64,000 bases of DNA from Prochlorococcus marinus str. MIT 1214 (GCF_027359355.1 NZ_CP114777.1:372001-436000), one strand, 5' to 3'. Positions 29,899-38,802 are shown, counted from the first letter of the stretch. Made by a program: numbers and translations. The notes: generated from the letters alone by a model not told the origin.

Positions 29899-30099
29899 TT
29901 ATCCCTGACTTAGGTACTCAAATAACACGTTATTAAAACCTAACTCTTCGGCTGAATATTCAAGCATCAAATTGTCAGATTCTATCTGGGAGCGGAAGGA
30001 TCTGATTTCATCGGATTCATCCTCTGATGGAGGAATACCGTCAACAACATCAAAGATAATGTTTTGTCGAACATTTTCTGCGAGAACTTCATTTGCCAT
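29899..30099 (-). CDS. Acidic 66-residue hypothetical protein
   Basis: The protein starts MANEVLAENVRQNIIFDVVD and ends in an acidic, helical C-terminus (SDNLMLEYSAEELGF). No membrane segment or catalytic motif is present. Upstream (30.10-30.32 kb) lies a possible RNA hairpin but no gene. Confidence 0.6.
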   Translation of the reverse strand: MANEVLAENVRQNIIFDVVDGIPPSEDESDEIRSFRSQIESDNLMLEYSAEELGFNNVLFEYLSQG

Positions 30100-30322
30100 A
30101 ATGACTAAACTTAGTACTTATAAATACATAGCCAATATTTGTAATCTATAAAAGCAAATAAAACATTCCTTTACGAAAGCTCAACAAGAGGTTATCAATT
30201 ATGGGTGATTGGCAAAAGCCCCCTTAGTCACCCAATCAACTATCATTTACGAACAGCAAAGCACAACAACTTTACATAAATTCACTTATGATTTACATTC
30301 CTTAATCGATAGGCTTTGAATC

Positions 30323-31360
30323 GTGCTTGAAAAAGGAGAAATTTTCGAAAAAGGTATAGGGAAGAAGACTGTCATAGCAGTCACTATGGCTACAAGCAGG
30401 CAAGGTATGGGAGTTGTTAAAGAGCTAAGCAAAACAAATAAATATCAAATACGTGCAATCACGAGAAATTTAAAAAGCTCAAAAGCAATTGAGCTTGGAA
30501 AACTTAAGAATGTTTATCTAGTTAAAGGAGATTTAATGGATCCTGAAAGCCTCAATAGAGCTTTTGAAGGTGTAGAGGTAATATTTGGTAATACAACTCC
30601 TACAAAAGGTTGGAAATTATTTAGAGGAAGTATTGTTAGATCCTATGAAATGGCACAGGGTTTTAATCTGATAAATCAAGTTAAAATTGCATACGAAAAG
30701 GGGAAGCTGAATCATTTTATATTTAGCTCAATAAGCAAAGGAAAAGATCCACTAAAAAATGATTTAGCTCCAGGACATTTTACGAGTAAATGGGATATAG
30801 AGGAATATATCGAAAAATTAGAACTTAATATAATCACTACAACATTAAGGCCAGTTAGTTACTTTGAAAACTTCGAAAATAAAATACCCGGCTATATGAT
30901 TTCGAAGAAAATATTCCCTGGAATAGTTGGGAAAAATTTCAAGTGGCAAACGATCGCGGTAGAGGATATAGGTAAGTGGGTAAGAGGGGTACTATCAAAA
31001 CCAGACAAGTATAAGAATCAATCTATCAATATTGCCGGTGAAGAGCTGACAGGGCTTGAAATGGCGATGACTCTCCAAAGATTAGTTTCCTCAGAAGGAA
31101 TTCAAACTAACTATTTAATGATACCTAGAGCAGCAATTAAGTTCTTGGAATACGACATAGGAGTTATGGCAGATTGGATTGAAAGCTCAGGATATGGTGC
31201 AGATATGGTTAAACTGAAAATGATTCAGAAAGAATTAGATATTGTTCCTACATCTCTTAGAGACTGGTTAAATACAAAACTTAAAAATGAGAATAAGACT
31301 CGAAAGTCATGGACAAAACAATGGAAATCATCACAATGGAAACTTCAATGGGATAAGTAA
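30323..31360 (+). CDS. NmrA-like NAD(P)-binding protein
   Basis: The 345-residue protein of the atypical SDR/NmrA group has the nucleotide loop VIAVTMATSRQGMGVV (~17-32, a divergent GATGxxG), then RAITRN and VKGDLMDPESL, and HFIFSSIS in place of the active-site strand. The usual catalytic YxxxK is not obvious, as in regulatory NmrA members, so it may sense redox cofactors rather than act as an enzyme. The start is GTG at 30323. Confidence 0.8.
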   Translation: MLEKGEIFEKGIGKKTVIAVTMATSRQGMGVVKELSKTNKYQIRAITRNLKSSKAIELGKLKNVYLVKGDLMDPESLNRAFEGVEVIFGNTTPTKGWKLFRGSIVRSYEMAQGFNLINQVKIAYEKGKLNHFIFSSISKGKDPLKNDLAPGHFTSKWDIEEYIEKLELNIITTTLRPVSYFENFENKIPGYMISKKIFPGIVGKNFKWQTIAVEDIGKWVRGVLSKPDKYKNQSINIAGEELTGLEMAMTLQRLVSSEGIQTNYLMIPRAAIKFLEYDIGVMADWIESSGYGADMVKLKMIQKELDIVPTSLRDWLNTKLKNENKTRKSWTKQWKSSQWKLQWDK

Positions 31361-31390
31361 TAAAGTTTATATCATTCTATATCTATAAAC

Positions 31391-31561
31391 TTATAAACCA
31401 TTTACATCAATTGATTTTGCTATAGATCTGAGCAGTTCAACTATTTCACTGTCATCGCAAGAGGTATCTTCCTTAAGCTCTATACATAAATCTCTAATAG
31501 AAACATTAGTAGACCACCAAATTCCTGATGTTTCCGTATCATCAAAACTAAACTTCGACAT
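31391..31561 (-). CDS. 56-residue acidic small protein
   Basis: The short frame encodes MSKFSFDDTETSGIWWSTNV and a helical, acidic C-terminus with two Cys (RDLCIELKEDTSCDDSEI). The start ATG and stop fit exactly, with codon use like neighbours. Family not recognised. It lies 20 bases downstream of the membrane protein at 31582 on the same strand. Confidence 0.5.
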   Translation of the reverse strand: MSKFSFDDTETSGIWWSTNVSIRDLCIELKEDTSCDDSEIVELLRSIAKSIDVNGL

Positions 31562-31581
31562 TAGATAAATCCAATTAAAGA

Positions 31582-31788
31582 TTATGGATATTTTTGAGGA
31601 TCCGTCGACGAACTATCTAAAGATTTCAATTCATCGGGTAAATCCACATCTAAACTTTCTAATAAGTTCTTTAAAACGATTTTATTATTTATTTGATTCT
31701 TGCCAGATCTTAAATTGAAAAACAAGTAAATGAGAGAACAAATGCCAAATAATATAAAAAAGGAATATAAATAAGAACTGTTGATCAT
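31582..31788 (-). CDS. 68-residue single-helix membrane protein
   Basis: The N-terminal helix (SYLYSFFILFGICSLIYLFF, residues 5-24) is followed by a basic NLRSGKNQ and an acidic cytoplasmic tail (LLESLDVDLPDELKSLD). Nothing else is recognisable. It may be co-transcribed with the 56-residue gene downstream. The ~320 bases on its upstream side (31789-32109) show no convincing gene. Confidence 0.5.
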   Translation of the reverse strand: MINSSYLYSFFILFGICSLIYLFFNLRSGKNQINNKIVLKNLLESLDVDLPDELKSLDSSSTDPQKYP

Positions 31789-32109
31789 TCAAAAATACAA
31801 TAACTTTTTTATATTCATACCAAATCGGATAAAAATCAATAGAAGTTAAAATAATTATAAAAAAATGGTAGAACAAACACAATCATTGAACTCAAAAAGA
31901 TGGAGTAAGTATTTATAACTAGCTGGCTAGGTATTGATACGCTCAGCATGATATCCGAGAGATCCTGTAGAATTAGTTAAGCACCAAAAAATAATTAAAA
32001 AAAAAATATGTAAAATTTTAAAATTTAAGAAAATAATTCATTATTTGTATTTATATAGAAAAAGCTATCAAATAACATTAAAATATATATTTAAATTATT
32101 ATAAGATGC

Positions 32110-32277
32110 ATGATTACAAACATAAGCTATATATTTTTAATCTCAGTCCTATTAATTTTTGGTGGGTGGGCGTTTAAAGCAATGATCTCATTAGCTCAAG
32201 GGAAACGTGTCGAAATAAATCTCAAAAACCCTCTCAACTTAAAGGCAAGATGGCCGAAAGAAACTAAAGAGAAATAA
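32110..32277 (+). CDS. 55-residue single-helix membrane protein
   Basis: It encodes MITNISYIFLISVLLIFGGW, a short amphipathic AFKAMISLAQGKR segment and a basic tail (NPLNLKARWPKETKEK). One membrane pass with a C-terminal cytoplasmic tail is likely. Family not recognised. Confidence 0.5.
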   Translation: MITNISYIFLISVLLIFGGWAFKAMISLAQGKRVEINLKNPLNLKARWPKETKEK

Positions 32278-32375
32278 TAATTATCTAAGAACTAAAACAT
32301 ATAGTTTCCATTGACATATAAAGCCTTTTGTTCAATTATCATAAAGAATGTTTAATTAGTTTAATCCAAATAGAA

Positions 32376-32534
32376 ATGCTTGAATCCTTAGATCCATTTC
32401 AACAACTATTATTAGGTGTATCTAGTATTGGTTTACTTATGATAGTTTTAGTAATTTTCCTTACTGCAAGTCCTAACTTTGAAAATACAGATAGATTGAA
32501 AAAAATCCTAGATTTTTTTGAGAAAAAGAATTAA
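32376..32534 (+). CDS. 52-residue membrane protein, SPN-motif family
   Basis: The internal ATG (MLESLDPFQQLLLGV) is preferred over a TTG at 32328 because it places the helix normally. After the helix comes TASPNFENTDRLKKILDFF. The minus-strand protein at 34662 has the same layout with ITSPNMDTKGLLRVLYS, so the two are likely paralogues. Function unknown. Confidence 0.55.
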   Translation: MLESLDPFQQLLLGVSSIGLLMIVLVIFLTASPNFENTDRLKKILDFFEKKN

Positions 32535-32680
32535 ATCGTTTGTTAAAGAAGAACGTTCACTAACAAATTAAGTTATTGAAAATTAAAATTGATAAAGTAC
32601 CTAATATTTTCAAAGGATAACTTAATCAGATAAATTTCTAAAACATAAGTAAAGTTTTTAATGAATACTAAATTCTAGAG

Positions 32681-32932
32681 ATGCTAAAAGAATTAATTGA
32701 CAATAATAAATACCTGATTTGTGCAGGGTTGAGTACTCTGTCTCTCGTACTCACTTCTTTCTCAATTATTTCCGTATCTAAATCCGTTAACGAGATATCA
32801 ACGGATTTAGAACCTATTTCAGCATGGGCTGACTCACAAAATGAATGCATAACGAAAACATTTCGTATCGACGGACAAAATACACAAGGAATGCCCTCTA
32901 AGGTTTGGAGCTGTAATGGAGGAGGGCAGTAG
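32681..32932 (+). CDS. Conserved 83-residue membrane-anchored small protein
   Basis: One hydrophobic N-terminal segment (CAGLSTLSLVLTSFSIISVS) is followed by a polar domain with ISAWADSQNECITKTFRIDG and a final WSCNGGGQ. Two Cys outside the helix could pair if the domain faces the periplasm or lumen. The pattern (W-x-x-C-N-GGG-Q end) recurs in picocyanobacterial small proteins in my memory, but no function is known. A GC-rich hairpin follows the stop. Confidence 0.65.
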   Translation: MLKELIDNNKYLICAGLSTLSLVLTSFSIISVSKSVNEISTDLEPISAWADSQNECITKTFRIDGQNTQGMPSKVWSCNGGGQ

Positions 32933-32952
32933 CTTCGCTGCTTTGCCTTTAA
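32925..32952 (+). terminator. Likely intrinsic terminator
   Basis: GGCAGTAGC (from 32925) and the partly complementary GCTGCTTTGCC (to 32947) enclose a TTC loop, followed by TTTAAAG. The stem is imperfect but GC-rich in an AT-rich setting and sits at the end of the 32681 gene. Confidence 0.5.
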
Positions 32953-32955
32953 AGC

Positions 32956-33138
32956 CTAATATTCTCCCCATCTCTTTCCAATTTCATATCCCCACTTCTT
33001 TGCAAGCTCAACAACTTCTTCATGCGTGTTACAGCTAATCATTAATTTATACTTTTCAGGTGATTTATTAATTAGTTCAACCAATCTATTTAATTGATCA
33101 ATTTTGTATAGAAATCTTTCAAAATCTTGTTGTGACAT
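32956..33138 (-). CDS. Nif11-like small protein
   Basis: The 60-residue protein begins MSQQDFERFLYKIDQLNRL and ends with THEEVVELAKKWGYEIG. This is the Nif11 leader-domain pattern (SxxxLxxFLxxl..., then VxLAxxxGYxF). It lacks a Cys/Ser/Thr-rich core peptide after the domain, so it is not an obvious lanthipeptide precursor. Picocyanobacteria carry many such short Nif11 proteins of unknown role. Confidence 0.7.
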   Translation of the reverse strand: MSQQDFERFLYKIDQLNRLVELINKSPEKYKLMISCNTHEEVVELAKKWGYEIGKRWGEY

Positions 33139-33249
33139 TTTAAATTTTTACATTGAAAAAAATAAGCTATTTTACATATAGAATTAAATAATTGAAATAA
33201 TAAGAAGGAAATAGTTTAATAAGGAGTACAAAAATGCTTAGATTGATAA

Positions 33250-34467
33250 TTAAGATTGAGAATGTTTGGGTTGTTTCCAAATATATCTATCAATAGCATA
33301 TTCTTTCTTTACTGCAACACAATTTGTAGCTATGTGCCAAAGTGACCTGTGAATTGGAGTGGGATTGTATAAATATACTTTAGGAAATTTATTTTTTAAT
33401 ATTTTCGTAGCTAGTTTTGCATGATAGTGAGGTATTGTAGGTTCAATATGATGAATAGCGTGCGTAGAACCTATAGAGTGATGAAGAAAATCTAATAATC
33501 TTCCATAGGGTCTATCAATAGATAAAAATGCCCCTCTCATATAGGAAAATTGACTAGCACCAAGATGAGGAACATCAGTATCTGTGTGGTGGAGCCATGT
33601 ATAGATCACTAACCAAATGTTAACAACTATTAGAGGCCCTAGATAGAGACTAATCATTGATTTAATGCCAAAAGTTAAAGACCAAAAAGTCAATAAAAGC
33701 AACATAAACACAATCCCCCAGTCTGATATCCATACCTTTCTTGCCCATACTGATGGCCAAAGTTTGTTCGAGAAGGGTGCTTTTGGCCAGAAATGATTAC
33801 TGGTGCCATAGCGAGGTCCACCTGTTTTACCAAGAAGTAAATAAGCTGGCCATCCAAGAATCAAGTGAAGAAATAATTGATTAAATCCATAAAGAATTTT
33901 CCCAAAGAATATTGATGATTCCATTTCCTCTTCACCACCCTTTTTTTCAGATTTACCATCTCCGGAGATCACAACTGGTACATGAGTCTCGCCATCAGTT
34001 ATGTGATTGGTAAAAGCATGATGAACAGCATGTGACCTTTGCCACGAAAAATATGGAACTAGTAAAAAAGAATGAAGACAATATCCGACAATTGTTTCTA
34101 AATTACGATTATCTGAAAATGCACCATGTCCGCATTCATGAGCTAAAACCCAAAGCCCCATTGAAGTTGTACCAGAGACTAATGCATATAAAATCCAAAC
34201 TGGAATCATCTCTTTAGTAGTAGGAATAGAGAGACCTACCAAAACCACAAAGATCTGAATTACTACTGTCCGAAAAAGATAAAAAAGAGATTTATTCGTC
34301 TGACGAGTGAAACAGTGACTGGGTATCGTTTCTCTAACTTCCTTTCTAGAGGGGATATCATCCAGTGAAATTTCTAATGCTTTGCCCTTTAAACCAGAAG
34401 GAAGATAAGTCCTATTGTTTTTTTCGTTATTGACACTCTCGAAATTAGTAAGCAAACTTTTTTCCAA
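33250..34467 (-). CDS. desA: Acyl-lipid delta-12 type fatty acid desaturase
   Basis: The 405-residue integral membrane di-iron enzyme has the three histidine boxes: HECGH at 110-114, HAVHH at 146-150 and HAIHH at 336-340, with hydrophobic pairs of helices between. The family introduces double bonds into membrane lipid acyl chains; DesA-type (omega-6) fits better than delta-9 types, which have a different first box. The gene stands alone. The ~200 bases before its start are gene-free and likely hold its promoter. Confidence 0.92.
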   Translation of the reverse strand: MEKSLLTNFESVNNEKNNRTYLPSGLKGKALEISLDDIPSRKEVRETIPSHCFTRQTNKSLFYLFRTVVIQIFVVLVGLSIPTTKEMIPVWILYALVSGTTSMGLWVLAHECGHGAFSDNRNLETIVGYCLHSFLLVPYFSWQRSHAVHHAFTNHITDGETHVPVVISGDGKSEKKGGEEEMESSIFFGKILYGFNQLFLHLILGWPAYLLLGKTGGPRYGTSNHFWPKAPFSNKLWPSVWARKVWISDWGIVFMLLLLTFWSLTFGIKSMISLYLGPLIVVNIWLVIYTWLHHTDTDVPHLGASQFSYMRGAFLSIDRPYGRLLDFLHHSIGSTHAIHHIEPTIPHYHAKLATKILKNKFPKVYLYNPTPIHRSLWHIATNCVAVKKEYAIDRYIWKQPKHSQS

Positions 34468-34661
34468 TTTTTTATAACATGATTAAGGTTCATATACGAC
34501 GTTACTCTTCAATAGTGCATTGAGGCTATAGGAATTTCTAACTTTGATAAAAGATAGTTCCTGAATGGAGAATAAAATCTAATTAAAGTCTACTTATATC
34601 CACTTATTATCAATGAAAAAAGGACCAAAAAAATCATCACAAATCCTAATATGCTTGAAAT

Positions 34662-34838
34662 TTAATTATTCCTACCTTCAGGATACTCAACCGATCCATC
34701 AGCCCTCCTAACGGGTTTTGAATATAGAACTCTTAATAAACCTTTGGTATCCATATTAGGACTCGTTATAAAAAAGCTAATAAGAAAGAAACCACCAAAT
34801 ATAACTAATATTAGTACAAGGGGTAAACTTAGACCCAT
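34662..34838 (-). CDS. 58-residue membrane protein, SPN-motif family
   Basis: The start giving MGLSLPLVLILVIFGGFF is preferred to the longer frame from 34928. The helix is followed by ITSPNMDTKGLLRVLYSKPV and a polar end (YPEGRNN). It resembles the 32376 protein in helix-SPN-helix layout. Family unnamed. Confidence 0.55.
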   Translation of the reverse strand: MGLSLPLVLILVIFGGFFLISFFITSPNMDTKGLLRVLYSKPVRRADGSVEYPEGRNN

Positions 34839-34949
34839 CTCTGAAAAAGATAATAAAAAAAGATACATTTTTATTACTAATAAATATAACAATTCTAATA
34901 TTAAACGATTAAAAAAAAAGATAAACAAATGTAAATGAATACTAATTAT

Positions 34950-35642
34950 TTATAATTGAATTTTTTCGTAGGGACGCTCAACTATATCTTTGTTATCTAG
35001 AAATACATTATAAGTATTCTTATTATTTTTGAAACTTACATTTTTAAATGGTTTACCGTCAATAAAGTGCATCGCAGAACCGCCTTCAATAGAAATGCAA
35101 CTAGTTACTTTTTCTTCAAGTAGTATTTTTTTTACATAAGGAATACGTGAAGGTTCCTCATCATAATGAGGACAGCAAGTCCCGCTAATAAAATTTAAAC
35201 AAGGTAATATCCTTAATTCGTTATCCCATGAATCGGTAATTCCACTTGTAAACCAACAAATTGCTCCTGCACTTACCCCGCTCATGATTACTCCATTATT
35301 GTAAGCATCTTTAAGTAATTGACTCATTCCCCATTCATTCCAAATCGCAAGCATGCTCTTTGTATTTCCACCACCAACAAATACAATATCTTGATCCATA
35401 ATATGATTTTCTATATTGATAGTTCTATTAAAAAATTCAATGTGACTAGGAACGCACTTTAGACGAGTAAAAATCGAATAAAAACGTACTATATAGCTGT
35501 CATTATCACCAGTTGCTGTTGGTAAGAAGCAAATTTTTGGGTAATCTTTACGAGAAATACTAAGTAAATATTCTTCGATCAAGTGAGATGAATTCTTTCT
35601 CCCAAAGCCACCACCACCTATTGCGATAATATGTTTTATCAA
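34950..35642 (-). CDS. Peptidase S51 (dipeptidase E-like) protein
   Basis: The 230-residue class I glutamine-amidotransferase-like serine hydrolase has the nucleophile motif GVSAGAICWF (~119-128), an oxyanion segment VGGGNTKSML and an N-terminal IIAIGGGGFG. His/Glu partners are likely in the CCPHYDEEPSR region. Peptidase E cleaves Asp-X dipeptides; cyanophycinase is a relative but is larger. The exact substrate is unknown. It lies ~100 bases from the SDR gene, on the same strand. Confidence 0.87.
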   Translation of the reverse strand: MIKHIIAIGGGGFGRKNSSHLIEEYLLSISRKDYPKICFLPTATGDNDSYIVRFYSIFTRLKCVPSHIEFFNRTINIENHIMDQDIVFVGGGNTKSMLAIWNEWGMSQLLKDAYNNGVIMSGVSAGAICWFTSGITDSWDNELRILPCLNFISGTCCPHYDEEPSRIPYVKKILLEEKVTSCISIEGGSAMHFIDGKPFKNVSFKNNKNTYNVFLDNKDIVERPYEKIQL

Positions 35643-35744
35643 GGGTTAATAATATTACTTATTTTATATTACACCGAATAAATACATAACAGAAAAAAAT
35701 CAAAATTTTAAATAGAAAGATTTTTATTAACTAAAATATAAAAC

Positions 35745-36464
35745 TTACCATGGAATAACACTACTATCCCAAGCTAAAAACTTACCTGAATCAGATGGTT
35801 TTTGCGAGGAGATAATATTAATTAAGTATTCTGTTGATTGAGCAGGAGTAAAAAGTTTATCTTTAGGAACAGCAGATTGAAAAGGTTTTGATAATTTCGT
35901 GTCACAAGTCCCTGGATGCAAAATAGATACAATTGATAAAGGGAATTTTCGACGCCATTCAATACTGAGAGTTTTTAATAATTGATTCTGAGCAGCTTTA
36001 GAAGCCCTATAGGAATACCAACCACCAAGCCTATTATCACCAATACTACCTACTCTGGCACTTAAACTGGCATAGGAGAATGGAAATTTTGAACTGATAA
36101 ATTTTTCTATACTTTTAGCTATCAAAATGGGTGCAATAGCATTAATAGAAAAATTCTTGATAATATTAGGCCGATTGATATGTGAAAGTCTCTTTTCAGG
36201 TTTTAAATGACTTGAGTGAAGAAAACCACTGGTATTTATGACTAGACGAAGCGGCTTATTAAATAGTGAAATTTGTTTTTCAAAAGATATAAATGAATGA
36301 TCATTCTCTAAGTCTAAATAAATCGAATTTTGACTTTTTAGATTTCGCCCACATACAAAAACATCCAACTTGGGTGATATAGTTGTCAAATAATCTGACA
36401 TACATTTACCAATATCGCCAGCACCAATAATTAGAGCTACCCCATCCCAATCTCGAATTGACAT
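35745..36464 (-). CDS. Short-chain dehydrogenase/reductase
   Basis: The 239-residue SDR has the cofactor motif LIIGAGDIGKCM at the N-terminus (a variant TGxxxGIG) and the active-site YSYRASKAAQNQL (Y-x-x-x-K) near 152. LHPGTCDT follows. It resembles the C-factor/CsgA-type subgroup. The substrate is unknown. It is the upstream gene of a likely pair with the S51 peptidase. Confidence 0.87.
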   Translation of the reverse strand: MSIRDWDGVALIIGAGDIGKCMSDYLTTISPKLDVFVCGRNLKSQNSIYLDLENDHSFISFEKQISLFNKPLRLVINTSGFLHSSHLKPEKRLSHINRPNIIKNFSINAIAPILIAKSIEKFISSKFPFSYASLSARVGSIGDNRLGGWYSYRASKAAQNQLLKTLSIEWRRKFPLSIVSILHPGTCDTKLSKPFQSAVPKDKLFTPAQSTEYLINIISSQKPSDSGKFLAWDSSVIPW

Positions 36465-36594
36465 GATATTAAGAGATTAAACTCAATACTAGAGAAATCT
36501 TTTCACAATCGAGAGTTCAAAGAAACTAAATTTATCTACATAAATCATCTAATATAATAATTATTGTATATAATGATAAAAATATATTGATTTC

Positions 36595-36699
36595 ATGGAA
36601 AATGACTGGTTGTATGAATTTCAAACATATATAAAGAAATTTGCACTTCTAATATTTATGATTTTGATTATATTATTAATAATATCAGTGATATATTGA
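36595..36699 (+). CDS. 34-residue single-helix peptide
   Basis: It encodes MENDWLYEFQTYIKKFALL and then an almost purely Ile/Leu helix to the stop. Such short membrane peptides are frequent in this genome. There is no family assignment, and the start and frame are the only evidence. Confidence 0.4.
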   Translation: MENDWLYEFQTYIKKFALLIFMILIILLIISVIY

Positions 36700-36773
36700 T
36701 ATCGTAAAACAAAGGAAATCAATAGACTAATCCACCATATAAAAAATCTACAGTTATATTGGAAGAAAAAAAA

Positions 36774-37523
36774 ATGACGATAAAAGCTACTTACTATGGA
36801 GCGAATGGTTGGCTTATTGAATTGGATAAAACAAGAATTTTGATTGACCCTTGGTTAAATGGCGATTTAACGTTCCCTCCTGGAGATTGGCTAATAAAGG
36901 GGGAACTCGCTAAAGAAGTTGAGATTCCAAGAAGCATTGATTTTTTATTACTAACTCAAGGCCAGCCTGATCATGCCCATCCTCCAACACTAGAGAAAAT
37001 AAATAAAAGTATTCCTGTAATAGCTTCACAAGCAGCTAGTAATGTTGTAAGTAAAATTGGTTTTGCAGAAATAAACACACTAAAACCAGGTGAAGCTTTT
37101 AAAAAGAACAATATAAATATTCAAGCTACATCAGGTGCATCAGTTCCAAATATTGAAAATGGATACATTATTGAATCAGGCCAAGATTCAATTTATATCG
37201 AACCACACGGTTTTCTTGATAAACAAATTAAGCGTAGAAATATAGATTTATTAATAACACCAGTAATAGATTTTTCCTTACCACTAGCAGGTAAATTTAT
37301 TAAAGGTAAAACAGTACTACCTCAATTATTAAAGTTGTTTAATCCAACAACAGTTTTAGCAAGCACAACAGGGGGAGATATTACTTTTACAGGTTTAATA
37401 AATAATTTAATCAAAGTTGATGGTTCAGTTGAAGATAAGACCCTGTTGAAAGATAGTAGTGCTACTTTAATAAGTCCTGAACCATTAAAAGAATATAAAT
37501 TCGAAAAAGCTAACCAAAGCTAG
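36774..37523 (+). CDS. Metallo-beta-lactamase-fold protein (YtnP/UlaG-like)
   Basis: The 249-residue protein starts with the fold's N-terminal strand (TYYGANGWLIELDKTRILID). It then has LLLTQGQPDHAHPPTL at the metal-loop position, where the usual HxHxDH reads QxQxDH. A later SGASVP and YIEPHGF supply candidate ligands. The loss of the first two His suggests altered metal binding. The ATG at 36774 is preferred to a TTG five codons earlier. Function unknown. Confidence 0.8.
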   Translation: MTIKATYYGANGWLIELDKTRILIDPWLNGDLTFPPGDWLIKGELAKEVEIPRSIDFLLLTQGQPDHAHPPTLEKINKSIPVIASQAASNVVSKIGFAEINTLKPGEAFKKNNINIQATSGASVPNIENGYIIESGQDSIYIEPHGFLDKQIKRRNIDLLITPVIDFSLPLAGKFIKGKTVLPQLLKLFNPTTVLASTTGGDITFTGLINNLIKVDGSVEDKTLLKDSSATLISPEPLKEYKFEKANQS

Positions 37524-37528
37524 GTCCT

Positions 37529-37711
37529 CTATATATTATTTTTCTCGACTTGAGTAATATAAAATTGAGATACTTCATTTAACATTTTTATGACGACTTC
37601 GTTACTACACCTTGTTCTTTCTTGAAGTCTCATACAAGCTTCTTTAATATTTACAAAGGCATCTTCCCTCATTTCAGATAGTTGTTCTTCTGAATATTCT
37701 GCTTTACTCAT
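37529..37711 (-). CDS. 60-residue helical hypothetical protein
   Basis: The protein begins MSKAEYSEEQLSEMREDAFV and is entirely helical and charged, with CMRLQERTRCSNEVVIKMLN in the middle. It resembles other small picocyanobacterial helical proteins. No function known. It is convergent with the metallo-beta-lactamase-fold gene. Confidence 0.6.
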   Translation of the reverse strand: MSKAEYSEEQLSEMREDAFVNIKEACMRLQERTRCSNEVVIKMLNEVSQFYITQVEKNNI

Positions 37712-37770
37712 TTTGACTTATTAAATATATTAATATTAGTATACCGCTACGTCAAAGTACCAAAATCGAA

Positions 37771-38103
37771 CTAAGTATTAATTAAATCTGATAATGACTT
37801 AAATTGCTTACGATATTTGACAAGTGTTTTTAAATCTGGAAAACCTTCTGATGATAGTTTATTTATGAATGATTTCTCTAAGCCTAGTATTGACTGTGCA
37901 GAAGCCTTCTCAGCATCACTGCTAAATAAAGGCTTTGTCTTCTCATATAGCTTCTTATAAACATCTAGATCAGATTCATTATCAAAAACAGAACCGTCTT
38001 CTGCTATAAAAGATTTTTTATTAATACTTTTAAACAAATATAGTCCAAGAAATACTATTGCAACCAAGATAAAAATAGCTATAGCTATTAATGTAATATC
38101 CAT
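37771..38103 (-). CDS. 110-residue membrane-anchored hypothetical protein
   Basis: An N-terminal helix (LIAIAIFILVAIVFLGLYLF) is followed by a charged, helical domain (DLDVYKKLYEKTKPLFSS, ...FPDLKTLVKYRKQFKSLSDL). It is likely a membrane-tethered cytoplasmic helical protein. No family recognised. Confidence 0.65.
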   Translation of the reverse strand: MDITLIAIAIFILVAIVFLGLYLFKSINKKSFIAEDGSVFDNESDLDVYKKLYEKTKPLFSSDAEKASAQSILGLEKSFINKLSSEGFPDLKTLVKYRKQFKSLSDLINT

Positions 38104-38276
38104 AAAATTAGTAAGAATTTCATTTTATCTTAGTTGAAAAAGAAGGGAAATGGGAAAATATCATTATTAAATTGGATAGGATCACTTAATGCCAAATAAA
38201 AGATATGTGTAATTGATTTTTACTGACATATTAAATATATATATATATAATAATAAAGTATGAATATTTAAGTAAA

Positions 38277-38423
38277 GTGAATTTAAACTTTGTAATAGTT
38301 ATTATATTTATATTAACAATCTGTATTTTTATTTATTTAATCAACAGGCATAAGAGAAATTCTTATCTTAATGCCGGTAAAAAGTGGGATAGAATAGTTA
38401 ATGAGCTAAGAAGAAGAAAATAG
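38277..38423 (+). CDS. 48-residue single-helix membrane protein
   Basis: It starts with GTG and encodes MNLNFVIVIIFILTICIFIY followed by a basic tail (INRHKRNSYLNAGKKWDRIV...). One membrane pass with a positively charged cytoplasmic tail is likely. It is convergent with the Nif11-like gene, with five bases between the stops. Confidence 0.5.
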   Translation: MNLNFVIVIIFILTICIFIYLINRHKRNSYLNAGKKWDRIVNELRRRK

Positions 38424-38428
38424 ACTTT

Positions 38429-38644
38429 TTAATTATATTCTCCTGGTACATCATTCTTTTGTACTGTAACTCTTCCAACTTTTTTACCTGAAAATCGAAG
38501 CAATTCATCGCCTGAGAATTCATACCCTTTGCGTAAGGCAATCAGGGCAACATCATCTGCGGTTGAGGAAGAAAGAACTTCATCTTTTAAAATGTCGTCA
38601 TTCTGCATTTCCTTTAAAAATCTTCTTAAGTGATCTAATGACAT
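38429..38644 (-). CDS. Nif11-like leader-domain small protein
   Basis: The 71-residue protein reads MSLDHLRRFLKEMQNDDILK, then TADDVALIALRKGYEFSGDE, a good Nif11 match (FLxxMxxDxxLxxxV...A..A.GYxFsxxEL). It ends SGKKVGRVTVQKNDVPGEYN with no Cys and no double-glycine core, so it is not a prochlorosin precursor. It is one of two such genes in the window. Confidence 0.75.
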   Translation of the reverse strand: MSLDHLRRFLKEMQNDDILKDEVLSSSTADDVALIALRKGYEFSGDELLRFSGKKVGRVTVQKNDVPGEYN

Positions 38645-38802
38645 TTAAGAAAAGCAAATACATCAATTAGCATAAACACATTAGATTATCAATGACCTAT
38701 TTAATTAAATATTAATAAAATAACAACAAACTATAAATATTTAAATGGTGTCTTAATTAAGAATCCATATAAAATGTATAGTTAATAAGTTACTATATAA
38801 AA

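Noticed and set aside
31685-31882. 65-codon minus-strand frame overlapping the 68-residue membrane protein
   Set aside because: Phe/Ile-rich shadow frame without ribosome site; the neighbouring frame has a better helix-plus-tail layout.
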